Below are positions 1-11,017 of a DNA stretch of 64,000 nucleotides, one piece after another. Numbering within the stretch: position 1 is the first letter of the stretch; each line of letters starts with the position of its first letter. The notes below the pieces were generated by a model. It searched no databases, was not told the origin of the DNA, and saw nothing but the letters and a program-made list of their open reading frames with translations. The position numbers were made by a program, and so were the translations under genes. The DNA comes from Coriolopsis trogii (Eukaryota > Basidiomycota > Agaricomycetes > Polyporales > Polyporaceae), in contig JAHYIO010000039.1 of assembly GCA_020543525.1 (NCBI GenBank), positions 1,488,001 to 1,552,000 on the forward strand, given 5' to 3'.

Positions 1-580
1 GACCGGATGCTACTTACGAATGACCAGGGCGCGGACTCGCCGGAGCCTTCCGCAGTAGTCGACGGTTCGCGAACCTCGAGGCTTCTCTAGCTTCCCTTCG
101 CGTGCTCATGAGCTGGCGGTCATCTCCTGGCTTGACAGGTCCACAGTGATGTACCATGCGCTCCGCTGACCAGATGACGACTGGTGCGCCCTGGACGTGC
201 CAGTATCGCACGACGTCACGGTACCGTGCGCGCGCTCCCGATGAGCTTCAATCTCTGTAGGTCAGTGCGGCCTCATCTTGTTCCCGGGTTCGATTGCAAT
301 AGAAACATGATGGACCTGTCATGTGCTGCTTTCGTCTCGTGGACGCGATCATCACCCATGCGCACACCAAACTGTTGGAAGCACAGTTCGGATCTGTGCT
401 CTCCGACGAGTCGACCGCTTAGCGGGCATCACATATGGTTCAGTTGCGCTTATCCGACTTCGGCGAACGGGGAGCGAGAGAGGTATATATAGAGAGGGAA
501 CGGATAGCTGACGATCCCTTCAGTGGACACCGGATCCATTTCCTGCCTACTCCACTCCTGTTCTGCCAACGCTTAACACC
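1..580. other. Left edge and thaumatin gene upstream region
   Basis: No gene can be called with confidence here. A minus-strand open stretch (about 211 to 14) ends just before a good donor-like sequence (GTAAGTAG on the minus strand near position 16), so it might be one exon of a gene running out of the window on the left. It has no recognisable domain and no convincing start. The right part is the promoter and 5' leader of the thaumatin-like gene. Confidence 0.3.
484..491 (+). promoter_or_regulatory. TATA box of the thaumatin-like gene
   Basis: TATATATA lies about 90 bp upstream of the ATG at 581, a usual distance for a TATA-driven fungal gene with a short leader. Seen directly; promoter function is inferred from position. 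Confidence 0.55.
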
Positions 581-1791
581 ATGAAGAGCTTTGCTGCCGC
601 GGTTACTCTCGCGTTCGTATCGAGCGCTGCTGCTCGTACGTTCACCGTCTACAACAACTGCCCGTTCACTATCTGGTATGTGTCTGCATCCGCTCGTGGC
701 TTTGCCTACGTGTATCTCATTGTCACTCCATAGGCCGGCTGTATGCATATGCTTGTTATCCCCTCATCATATGGTTCTCACACCCCATGCAGTATTTCAC
801 CAACCCTGATGCTTTCGACTCGCGTCCGAGCCACCCGACCGGGTATGTCCATCAAGCGTCGATTGCTCACTACTGTCTGACACTCGGGCTGCAGTTGGGC
901 TCAGAATGCCTTCGAGGCGGTGTCTTTCTCCGTGCCCGAGACCTGGCATGGTCGGTTCTGGGTTCGTCTCCACTCTGTCATCGTGACGTGCTTGATACGA
1001 CATGCCGTCTACTCATAGGCTCGCCGTAACTGCGACTTCAGCAACAACCCCGGTCCGAATTCTTGCCTCGATGGTGGCTGCAACGGTGGCCTCGTGTGCG
1101 ACCTTCACACCGGCACTGTAAGTACCAACATTCTCATCTGGTCCCCACACTAGGACTAAGCTAGGATATACTCTAGGGTGTTCCGCCCGCGTCATTGGCA
1201 GAGTTCACCTTGTCGTCCATCGGTGTTGACTGGTACGATGGTGCGTAACTGTGTGTTTGGTCGCTCTACCCTTTGCATCCTCTGACCCCTACTGTAGTAT
1301 CTCTCGTAGATGGCTACAACCTACCCGTGAGGATCGACAACAACAAGGGCTGCCCCGTGCCCAAGTGCGGTGTCGACCTCGGCCCCAACTGTCAGTCCTG
1401 TCAACCACATGCCACTTGTCATACCTACTCACGTATCCTAATGTGTAGGCCCTGCTCCTCTCAAGGGGCCCTTTGACAACGTCGGCTTCCCCGTCGGCTG
1501 CAAGTCGGCCTGCAGTGCCGGCCTCGGTGACCCGGTCAACAATCCGAACTGCTGCACGGGTTCGCACAACACCCAGGCGACGTGCCCGACGTCCGGTGTG
1601 CAGTACTACGACTACTTCAGTGCGTCACCCCCACATTTTCTTCGCGCATTGTTCGCTGATAGCTCCGGTGGCGTGCAGAGAGCAACTGTCCCGACGCGTA
1701 TGCGTACGCGTACGACGAGGCGAGCGGTTCGGCGCTCTGGACGTGCGACCAGAACAAGAGGGCGGACTACACCATCACATGGTGCCCTTGA
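581..1791 (+). CDS. Secreted thaumatin-like protein (GH64/TLP superfamily)
   Basis: Nine exons can be joined in frame: 581-675, 734-740, 793-842, 895-961, 1019-1117, 1177-1240, 1298-1390, 1449-1619 and 1679-1791, giving 252 residues. The first 18 residues are a clear signal peptide (MKSFAAAVTLAFVSSAAA), so the product is secreted. The mature part starts TFTVYNNCPFTIW and holds 16 cysteines, the number that forms the eight disulfides of thaumatin-like proteins, in familiar settings (LDGGCNGGLVC, NNPNCCTGSH, final TWCP). Known family members bind or cleave beta-1,3-glucan and act in wall remodelling or antagonism; which applies here cannot be told. The second exon is only 7 nt (GCCGGCT); without it the frame and the IWPAY junction are lost. 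Length is normal for the family and no defect is visible. Confidence 0.93.
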
Positions 1792-2252
1792 AGCGTTCCA
1801 ACAACTCTTCAAGTTTGTACGATACCGAAACAGGGGTTCTTCCCTTCGGATTTTTTGCTGGGGTTTGGGACGGTCTTATACGGCTATGGCAACGTTTGTA
1901 ATGAGAGAATTTTGTTACTTGGCTTTCAATAGGATGGTAATCGTCGATCGGGAAAGCGTGTCAATATGCAACATTCGGACAAGTGCTACCGAGTGGAGTC
2001 GCTGCCGGTGTGTATTGAGCGCATTGTGCACAAGTGATCAGCAGAGTATCAGCGAAACTTTCGACCGTGACACGAGAGGTGTATCTTTAGAGCTGAGTCC
2101 GATTCGTCACAGGAGAAAGCAATTGTTCAAACCGGTTTATATACAGGTGCGCTATGCATTACAAGATACACAATGCGGTCACATACACAAACGTCCGAGT
2201 CGTGGTGTGGCAGACAAAGGGTACCGAGCGAACAAGACATGGTGAAGAAACA
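1792..2252. other. Thaumatin 3' flank and outer end of the inverted repeat
   Basis: No gene is evident. From about 2011 onward the sequence matches, in reverse complement, the 3' flank of X2 at about 29,250-29,455, so the outer end of the large inverted repeat lies in this interval. Confidence 0.6.
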
Positions 2253-5173
2253 TCATCCCAGATTGACATCGTATCCTTGCTCGGCGAGTCGCGGAGGCAA
2301 GTGAGGCAAGAACGCCAAATCGAAGGGCCCGCCGACCTTACGTCCCCCCTGCAGCACCCTCTGAGGCGCGAGCTGCACGGTCGGATGCCAGCTTCCGGCA
2401 TCCGGGTGGCTTCCGTGGTATTCTCCTTCCATCTTCAGCATGGCGATCCAGAAGAAGTTCTAGTGGGACAAGGTGCACTCGGTAAGACGCTCTCCCGTTG
2501 GCATTCAGAGTAGCTATGCTACGCACCATGCCCAGTATGTACTCCACCTCGCTTTCGTCGCCGTGCACCAAGGGCGCTTGCAGTAGTGAGTATTGTCCTC
2601 TCTGATCGTGTAGCCACGGGCTGGTGAGGAAGTCCTTCGCGCTGCAGCGGAGGTGGTAGACTTCGCCTTCGTAGTCCTGGAAGACGAAGATGATGTCGCA
2701 GAGGGAAAAGTCGCGATTGTGGAACATGGTCTTGCCGTCCGGGAACTCGGCGTCGGGCTCGTTAAACCACCGCCGCCATATCTGCTTCAGCACGTGCATG
2801 GGAAAGGTGCTGAATGCGGAGCCTTGAGGACACGCCGAATGTTAGTAACGCATCTTGCAGCGGATTACTGAGTGTCCTCACATGAATCAAACGTGACCCT
2901 CACTCCGCTTGGCTGGGCTGCTTGAGACCCACAGGGCTTGTCTGATTGGTCGACGTCAATGCTTGTCCCGCGCCATTGCGTTGGGTGCACAAAGTCGTAG
3001 TCTGGATTGTGGCACAGCGGTTCCAGCAAAGTCATACTCATGAGTCGAAGAGACCACCGCTGGAAACGGGGACTCTCGACGTGGTTTGTTTCTGCGTTGC
3101 CTGGAGCGCCGCTCGTGTGATCTTGATCCTTCGTTTTCTTCTCTGGGTCCGGGTCGAAGAGAAAATCATACTCCCCATCCGAGTCTGAGTCCGAGTCCGA
3201 GTCACCTAAGAATCCAACCGTCTGGTTGTTCGTGGGGGTCTTCTTGAGGGCTGGCAGGATTTTGAGGCTGGGACTAAACTGGGGAACAAGAACGCCATCC
3301 TCCTTGGATATCCACTTGCCGCATGGTGTACCTGGACCGTAGTATAGGAAACTATTACTGTGGAATGCGTATATCAGGCCAAGATTACCGCCCCATGTAA
3401 TCGAGCGAGTACTCACACGCTCGGAGGAAGTGCTCCCGGCAATCTCTCTGCGCCGGGGGGAAGCAAACGGATAGTGAGTTCAGCTGGCTGTGGTAAGGTC
3501 GGATGTTAGCAGGTCATTGAGCGCAATCAATGTCATTCGCTCATACCGTGTCGATATCTGCATCTGCTGAGTTGAGGATATCGGAGAACGTCTGCGCCAT
3601 GATCGGGTCATCCGGCAATTCACGGGTGATATCGTCAGCATTCTCACCAGGCGATCCTGTGCTGTTACATTTTTCCAAGGAGATCGGTTCCTGATATCCC
3701 AACGACAGCGTTAGTGGTCGCTCATGACATACACAATGGGCTTCGTACCCTGGTACGGCGAGGCCAAGATTGCCATGTACGGGTAGTGCTATGGCTTTCC
3801 GTGATGCTGCGTCAGCCAGAACCCGTGGAAACTTCAGCTTGTGCGTGCGTTTGTCTTGCTTGTTGAGGGTCCAGTCCCAGGAGGGTACGGCGAAAGTCAT
3901 GTCATCTCTCCACCGGCAGATGTCTGTTGCCGTAAAGTGTGGCGGGTTCAGTGTTTCCACCTCCTCATGCAGGACAACGAAGCAAGGTAAGACTCACGAA
4001 CACTATCTCCTTGCTTGTACTTCACGTACGTAGCATCTGCTGGCTCGACTTGAGCGGGCATTGCGATCGTCCTCTTGTTCCTCGTGTAGTCTTTGGGCCA
4101 ATTGTACCTCTTCCACTCTTTGCCTACGTTATCAAGTTCCACGAACCCGCGTCCAAGGAACCAGCTAATAGGGGTCGTCAGGAGGAACGAACGCCGATGA
4201 ACGTAATAATGTGCAAGTCTCACAATATTGAGTCAGCTGATGGTGATTTTCCACGATATGTTAGCAATTCAAGTTGAAAATCCAAGGTAGCTGACCGGTG
4301 TCGACAGCAATGGGGAATTTGACCCCGCTTAATCCCCGCAAGTCCTTGGACATTGTGGTATCTAATGCCATGACCTGTGCGAATTCACGTATCAGAACAG
4401 AATGAGGAAGGGATCGAAAACACCATGTACCAAAGGCAATGCATGGACCACACCTACACACAAGAAGTCAGTGCAGTACTACGGTGATATGATCCATCGA
4501 ATATGCATACTTCGTGATTCGCTGAAGCGCCGATCTCCTTGGTAGTCAAGAGGCTGTGACATGGGCATCATCGAGTTTGAGTCGATCGCCTGGATCGCGC
4601 CTTGGATGTCCTGCATGTCATCGTCGGACTCGGAGTCCGGCCCTGCTGCGACAGGAACTCTGCACGCCAAGGATCCGAAGGCAGTATTGCTGAAAGCATG
4701 AACAGGAACAGGGCGTCCCTCCGGTGCTGGCATCGCCTGGAAAGAGCGGTTCCAGGTTAGGACTCAAACGCACGTAGTATGACTGCCACCTACATGCATC
4801 TTAACGATCCTGGCAGGCTCTAGACGAGCATTTCCGGCCGCGGGTGGCATGGCTCCGGGGTTGGGCCTGCTCAACTTGAGCGGCGGCTCGTCTGACACAT
4901 CTATGACGTCCTCATCTACTAAGATGTCCGACAGGCCTCGCTTGCTATGAGACATCTGGTCTACACCTTCGCGGGTAGTCGGCCTTTGTGGAAGCTTCAG
5001 GTGGTTGAAGCTAGCATGACGTTCTGCGCTAATCTGAACCTAATGTGAGTACAGATATTCTAAAATGTAGAAGGAGCATCACTCGCTGCAGATGCGCCAC
5101 GAAGCTGACCCAAATTATGGGGATCAATTTGAGGGTCGTCAAGTAAGAGGAGAAGATGTTTGTTGGTGGACAT
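2253..5173 (-). CDS. X-family protein X1, function unknown
   Basis: Multi-exon gene matching the complete 14-exon X2 gene exon for exon. It starts at MSTNKHLLLLLDDPQID and ends with EQGYDVNLG. Visible features: a leucine-rich start; a segment with KRGLSDILVDED and SDEPPLKLS; a conserved core with WFLGRGF and ICRWRDDMTFAVPSWDW; an acidic SDSDSDSDGEYDF tract; a C-terminal block with HVLKQIWRRWFNEPD and SLCDIIFVFQDYEG. No signal peptide, membrane segment or known domain is recognised. Intron 1 appears to begin with GC (donor GCGAGT at about 5086) where X2 has GT, so X1 would use a GC-AG intron. I found no frame break, but not every X1 exon was tabulated. It lies head to head with A1 across 538 bp. 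A TATA-like TATATAA sits about 80 bp upstream of the start, as in X2. Function cannot be assigned. Confidence 0.8.
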
Positions 5174-5711
5174 TTGAGGCGATTCGCGTGAAGTGTGGAT
5201 GCGAGCGGAGAGAAGGGACGTATGACCTTTGCAATGCACAGTCATAATCTATATAACTTATCAGATAGTGCCACTCGAGAACAATGGCACAGTCCGTTAC
5301 CGTCAGGGGACAAGAGCGCGTTCTCGTCATGACGATACGCTGGGGCCCAGGATGTATGCGACATAGTCAGAAACAAAAGACAACATCATCAAAATATGTT
5401 CTTGGCATCTGGACCATGAAATTCAGCCAATTAGAGACTAGCGGACCGTAGCACAAGTTGCTTTTGAGACAAGAGAAGAGGCGACGCTGGACAAGACCAG
5501 ACAAGGCGCTAGCGCGGAGTATTGTCCCGCAACGGCGGTGCAGATGATGACTAAGCAGTCCTTTCGAACTCACTTCACTTGACCATTGTTGACCGGCGCC
5601 CATCATTTTGACGCCTCTCATACTCGAAAGCTCATGTTCTTGCAACACCGGGCGCAACCTCATCATTGACCCATATTTGAGGCCACTTGCGTTATGATTC
5701 CGGCTTGAATC
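5174..5711. promoter_or_regulatory. Divergent promoter of X1 and A1
   Basis: This 538-bp spacer separates the starts of X1 (minus) and A1 (plus). It holds a TATA-like TATATAA near 5250 for X1 and TGACTAAGCA at 5548-5557, about 155 bp upstream of the A1 start. The A3/X2 spacer shares blocks of sequence, including this decamer in the mirrored position. The decamer resembles fungal bZIP (AP-1/Gcn4-type) sites; that link is inferred. Confidence 0.55.
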
Positions 5712-7650
5712 ATGTTGTCTGTCCACCGAAGTCTCGCAAAACTCTTTTCCCTCGTCGTGCCCTGGACGCAGCCAACGGAAAGGGCACACGGCAGACCGCA
5801 CACTCCAGAGTCAGATACGGCCGTTACAGGACAAATTAGCCTGAAGTATCGCCACTTGCCTCCTACGTGAGTACCGAGGCACTCTTCCGCTGTATGTTGT
5901 TCACGTCTGGGCTTGCATAGACTGGAAACCCTCAATCTCGATGTTTTCCGGTTGATAGCTTTGGAACTCCGTCACCACTACCCTGCACTCGAACAGCTTG
6001 CGTTGACCTCTCGTACCCTCCGTGCTTTAACCTCTCCCGTTCTCTTCGCTCGCTGTCGTGCGCGATGTGACAGTATATTCCCGCCAGAAGTGATCCGTCC
6101 TTACATCAGGTGAGGCGCATAGGACCCCAGCTTATGTGCTTGGTTGCTGAAGTCTTGTATCAAGGTCAGTCCGGTACACGATCACCACGAAGGACTACGT
6201 CAGCCATCAATACTTCGCGGACCTTCTTCAGCTCCTCCCATCTCTCACATCCCTCACCCTCGACGGATTGGCCACAGTTTCATGGCAGATGATGACGGCT
6301 TGTCTGTCAATTCCTCGCATCACTACTCTCGAGTTTGGCTCTCTAGCTGATCTGAACCACGGCTTCCGTCCTCCTTATGACCCTCTTCTCGGTATAACTT
6401 CACTACCCATCACCAAGTTGATTTACAACACACCATTGTGGCGAGAATTCGCAAATACGGCGTTGTCGGATCCACGGGGCACGAATGCCAGATATCGAAA
6501 GATGCCCAAGGTGTATCGTCGGGAGTGCGCTGCATTCTCCGTACTGCTACCAAGGATGAACGAACACCTGAGGCAACTCGTCATCCCGCTCGAGTCTGCG
6601 CCTTTACCGCTGATGGCGACGCTGTCCTGGCCGAAGCTCCAAGAACTGACGATCCGTGGCCGATATGTGGACGAGTCTCAAACAGAACTCCTTCCTGTGC
6701 TCCTTGCTGCGATTCCTCAATTGCGTAAGCTTGTCGTCCTAGCCGTCCAAGAGTTCGCAAAGAATGGGCGTGCACCTATCCTCGGACGCCATGCCTCCCC
6801 GCGCGAAGTTCTATATGGGCTACGCTCGCTCACAGTGGCGTATCCAGACCCGGATGACGCAATCTTCTCCGTCGATACTAGCCACCTCGTTCATCTATCC
6901 ATCCGAGACTGTCCTCGATATTACAACACCTTGGTACCCTTACCGCAGTTCCGCCTCGAATGGCCTACTCCGATCTTATCCGCCGCAGAATGCCTCTCTA
7001 TTCTGTCCCGTATGGACATGCCTCAGTTGGCAAGCTTAGAGCTTGTCTACAAAGCAGATGCCGCTGGAGACGATGACGAGCTCCTCGAGTACATTGTCTC
7101 GACATACGCGAAGCTTACACACCTCGAGCTTCACCGGTATCGGTCTGACAGAGAAGAGATAGTGGACTACGTGCGTTGCCACTCAACTCCTAAGTTGTGT
7201 TATGAATGACCTATCATCTCTTTCTTACTCTAGCGCCATATCGCAAGCCTTCTAGCTGCGTCGAAATCCCTCCGCATCGTACATCTCAACCTAGACTTCG
7301 AGGGTGACCATGGTGCTTACAATGACAGGGGTACACACCGCGACGCGTGGCTGGAGCAGTTTAGAGACGAGATTGGCCCCAAGATCATGGAGATCCTGGA
7401 AGCGTGTCCAGCGCTGGAATACGTCGGTCTGCTCTACCACGGTATACCATGGGCGACATGGGCAGAGTTCCACCCTTCGCGGAATCCGGAGCCTCGGTTT
7501 GTGCTCTCGTATGATGCTGCTCACAAGTACGTATGGTCGTCTCGCCATCGTCGGTCGATCGAGCTTCGCTGACGGTATTTGGACAGGGATTCAGAGCCTA
7601 TCCCCATGCAGTGGACTTTGTTCCCGTGCAAGAGGGAATACGGGTTCTGA
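5712..7650 (+). CDS. F-box-like/LRR protein A1
   Basis: Five exons join in frame (5712-5866, 5921-6109, 6165-7170, 7234-7526, 7587-7650) for 568 residues. Exon 2 is an F-box-like motif (LETLNLDVFRLIALEL, then LALTSRTLRALTSPVLF). Exon 3 carries irregular leucine-rich repeats (SLTSLTLDGL, ITTLEFGSLADL, LTHLELHRY), followed by LRIVHLNLDFEG in exon 4 and a short last exon ending REYGF. F-box/LRR proteins are usually substrate receptors of SCF ubiquitin ligases; no partner can be named here. Exon lengths 189, 1006, 293 and 64 are identical in A1, A2 and B. The start is uncertain: ATG at 5712 is the first in-frame ATG, while B and A2 use other ATGs, so exon 1 differs between paralogs. Divergent from X1. 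Confidence 0.85.
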
Positions 7651-9157
7651 TACGTTGGCCGTAGCGCGTTGGCCTGTCACATCTATGGCTTTCTATGATT
7701 GTATGAGTGTACGTAGTGTTCTGCCATCCGTGCGTGCGTTCTTCATCTCAATCCACTTCGACCGCTCTCTAGGTTCCGGTATGGCGACCGATGGGCTCGC
7801 CGATTATATGGCGACAATCTCATCGGCGACAGACTGCCATACCGCACGCACATTGACGTCGACTCTGTTTGGTAATTTCGGCCAATCACGTACAGCCGTC
7901 AGGTAGGCCGCTGACCTTGTGGTGCTTGTGAGCCGGCATCTTGAGCATGAAATTTGACGGAGTGCGAGGTGGAGATGCGAGGCATGCTCTGATTACAGGT
8001 GATTGGCGGGGAATCGGCGGGGCGGCTTCGAGAAGAGTGGTATCTTCAGAATTAGTGTCGATATGTCAGAGAGAATTGTAGTCGTATTGACCGATGTACG
8101 AGTAGTATAACACCTGGTTAACGCCTTCGCGTCGCCCAGACGTTGGTGCGATGAGGCCTTGAACATCTCTGTTCCAGCCGGGAACTCTACAGCTAAACTA
8201 TATAATGTCATCGGCGATAAGGAAACTGTCCGCGCCTTTGCTGCTCGTTCTCATGCGATGAGGCATCTGTCCCAACTTAAATCCAGGGACTTCCCCGCCT
8301 CACCGTTCTCTCTCAAACTCGACACATAGCACCCTTGTGCTGCACGTACACTGGGAAAAATACTGGTTTCCTCCAACGCTTTCCGAATTCCCCCCCATTC
8401 GTATGCTTTCTGTCCCCCTTAGCTTTCGGCGCTTCCATATCCCCACCTTCCCGCGCCTGCTGCTACGACCCCTGATATGGTAATGCGACCTATTCCCTCA
8501 GTTTGTTCGTACTCTGCGTTCACATCCATTTCCTCCTTTCTCTCTCAATTTGTATTTTTGATATGCTCCAAGGCATGTAAATGTACGAATATTACCTTTT
8601 GTATATGCAGGGGGGGGACGTGTAGGTCTGTGGATTTAAGTTGGGACCGAATCCTAATCCCTTTAGGGCGCTATTCTCTTCCGCTTAGGACAGAAGCGCC
8701 AGAACAACGGGACTGATAATACATCCAGTAATACCGAAAATATTTTCTCATTAGACATATAGCTTATTCTTGCTTGACCGTAAGCCACTTCAAAATGACA
8801 GTAATCTGATCCAGGATGACATTAACCAGTCTTGCAACTCTACAAGGTACTCAGTCTCGACTTCGGCGCCGTCGTGCTGTGGGTTGATTACGGGCGCTTC
8901 CGTCTACAACAAATGACTAAGCTGTTCATCCTCTACGAGACGCCCTGCCAGTGGCCACACTCTTTCAGTGTCGCGGTCGTCCTGCTACTCCTGCCATATC
9001 GCACGATATTTTCCCGATTCAAACTGCGATATCATCCTTTTTTCGCTCATATTCTTCACGCCTGATAGCTGACATGACTGATAATGTTTTGTGTTCTCCG
9101 AACAGCTCCGAGAGTCCGAACTCTCGCCACACTTGTCATCCTCGTAACGCCCTGGCC
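7651..9157. other. Spacer between A1 and B
   Basis: No gene is supported. About 7651-8180 is similar to 13,460-14,035, the 3' flank of A2, so the A1/A2 duplication unit includes roughly 500 bp downstream of the stop. The remainder is unique sequence containing a run of seven or more G near 8611 and the upstream region of B. Confidence 0.6.
8914..8923 (+). promoter_or_regulatory. TGACTAAGC element upstream of B
   Basis: TGACTAAGCT lies about 244 bp before the B start codon. It matches nine of ten bases of the element found upstream of A1, A2, A3/X2, C2/D1 and X3. The role is inferred from recurrence only. Confidence 0.4.
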
Positions 9158-11017
9158 ATGGACGAGCACACGGCGGATACTACCGCAGGACCGGAGGCGC
9201 CCATTGCGAGAGAATGTGCTCTGAAGTATTCCAAGTCACCCCCTACGTGAGTAGTGGCACATTTCTCTGCTATATTCTGTTGAAGTTCAGGCCACAGGTT
9301 GGAAACCCTCAACCTCGATGTTTTCCGGTTGATAGCTCTGGAACTGCGTGGCCACCCTCCCACACTAAAACAGCTAGCGTTGACCTCTCGTACCCTCCGT
9401 GCCTTGACTTCTCCTATTCTCTTCGCGCGCTGCCGTGTTCGGTGCTGCGACGTACTACTACCAGAGGCGATCCGTCCTTACATACGGTAGGGCTCATGTT
9501 ACACCCAGTATATGTTTGTGCTTGCTCAATCTATTCAATAAGGTCGTTGCGGTACACAATAACTGCAAAGGACCAGTCTCGCCGTCGATATTTTGCGGAC
9601 ACTCTTCAAATCCTCCCGTCTCTCACAACACTCACCCTAGATGGTTTGGGCACAATTACCTGGCGAATGTTAAGGGCGTGCTTTTCAATCCCTCGTATCA
9701 CTACCCTCGAGTTCGGGTCCCTCGCGGATCTTACTCAATCCTTGCGAGATCCACCTGAGGATTCGCTTCCTCTCTCTTCGATACCCATCACGAGATTGAT
9801 CTACAACACACCGTTGTGGCGAGAAGCTGCGAATGTTGCGTTGTCGGATCCACGAGGTGTTGATGCCCAATATCGAATCATGCATAGGGTGTATCTTCGG
9901 GAATGCGCTGCATTCTCCGCGCTCCTGCCACGGATGAGCGATCACCTCAGACAACTTGTCATCCCCCTCGAGTCTGTACCTTTACCATTGATGGAAGCTC
10001 TGTCCTGGTCGAAGCTCCAAGAGCTCACCATCCGTGGCCGATACTTGGACGAGTCTCAAACCGAACTCCTTCCCCCCCTCCTTGCTGCGCTTCCTCATTT
10101 GCGGAAACTTGTTGTGTTAGCCATCCCAACGTTCGCACATAATGGACGCGCACCCATCCTCGGACGCCATGCTTCCCCGCGCGATGTTCTTTGTGGATTG
10201 CGCTCTCTCACAGTGGCTTATGCAGATTCGGACGACGCGATCTTTTCCATTGACACCAGCGACCTCATCCACCTCTCCATCCGAGATTGCCCTCGCTACT
10301 ACACCACCTTGGTACCCCTAACAGAGCCCCGTCGCGAATGGCCTACTCCGATCTTGTCCGCCGCAGAGTGTCTCTCTGTTCTTTCCCGTATGGACATGCC
10401 TCAGTTGGCGAGCTTAGAGCTCGTCTACAAAGCGGATGCTGCTGGAGACGACGACGAGCTCCTCGAGTACATTGTCTCAACATATCCGACGCTCACACAC
10501 CTCGAGCTTCACCGGTATCGGTCTGATAGAGAAGAGACTGTGGACTACGTGCGTTGCTCCTTTGACTCATCGATCGAGTATGTGTGACGAATGACCATCC
10601 CTCAGCACCACATCGCAAGGTGTCTCTCCGCATCGAAGTCCCTCCGTACCGTACACCTCAACCTGGACATCGAACGCGATCACGGTGCTTACACCCCGTG
10701 CAATAAAGCCCGTGACACTTGGCTCGAGACGTTCAGGGACGAAGTTGGCCCCCAAATTGCAGAGATCATGCAAGCGTGTCCAGAACTCGAATACGTCGGT
10801 CTCCTCTACCACGGTATTCCATGGACGACATGGGCTGAGTTCTACCCCCCGCGGTGCCCTGAGCCTCGCTTCGTGTTGTCGTATGATGCTGCTCACAAGT
10901 ACGTGTTGCCGTCGTCGTTGAGTGGCTCCCTAACAAATCGCACTCTCTTGCAGGGATTCGGAACCTATGCCCATCAAGTGGACTTGGTCACCGATCCAGA
11001 GGGAGTACGGGTTCTGA
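9158..11017 (+). CDS. F-box-like/LRR protein B
   Basis: Exons 9158-9246, 9298-9486, 9543-10548, 10606-10898 and 10954-11017 join to 546 residues without a break. The ATG at 9158 (MDEHTADTTAGPEA) opens exon 1. Exon 2 holds the F-box-like block LETLNLDVFRLIALEL, and exon 3 the leucine-rich region with the family signature RAPILGRHASPRDVLCGL and SIRDCPRYY. The last residues, IQREYGF, match the A copies. B is more diverged from A1, A2 and A3 than they are from each other and sits between A1 and A2 in the same orientation. No mutation is visible, so it should be functional. The SCF-adaptor role is inferred from family architecture. Confidence 0.88.

Larger units (their letters stand above)
2011..7650. 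repeat. Left arm of large inverted repeat (X1/A1 module)
   Basis: The interval carries X1 (minus) and A1 (plus). Its reverse complement recurs at about 23,790-29,455 with A3 and X2. Coding exons are highly similar, the divergent promoter is recognisable but more diverged, and similarity fades in both outer flanks. The exact breakpoints are estimates by eye. Confidence 0.85.

Noticed and set aside
3185..3205. SDSDSD-coding repeat in X1/X2 as a tandem-repeat locus.
   Set aside because: Only four to five GA(C/T)TC(G/A) units, typical of acidic tracts; nothing beyond coding.
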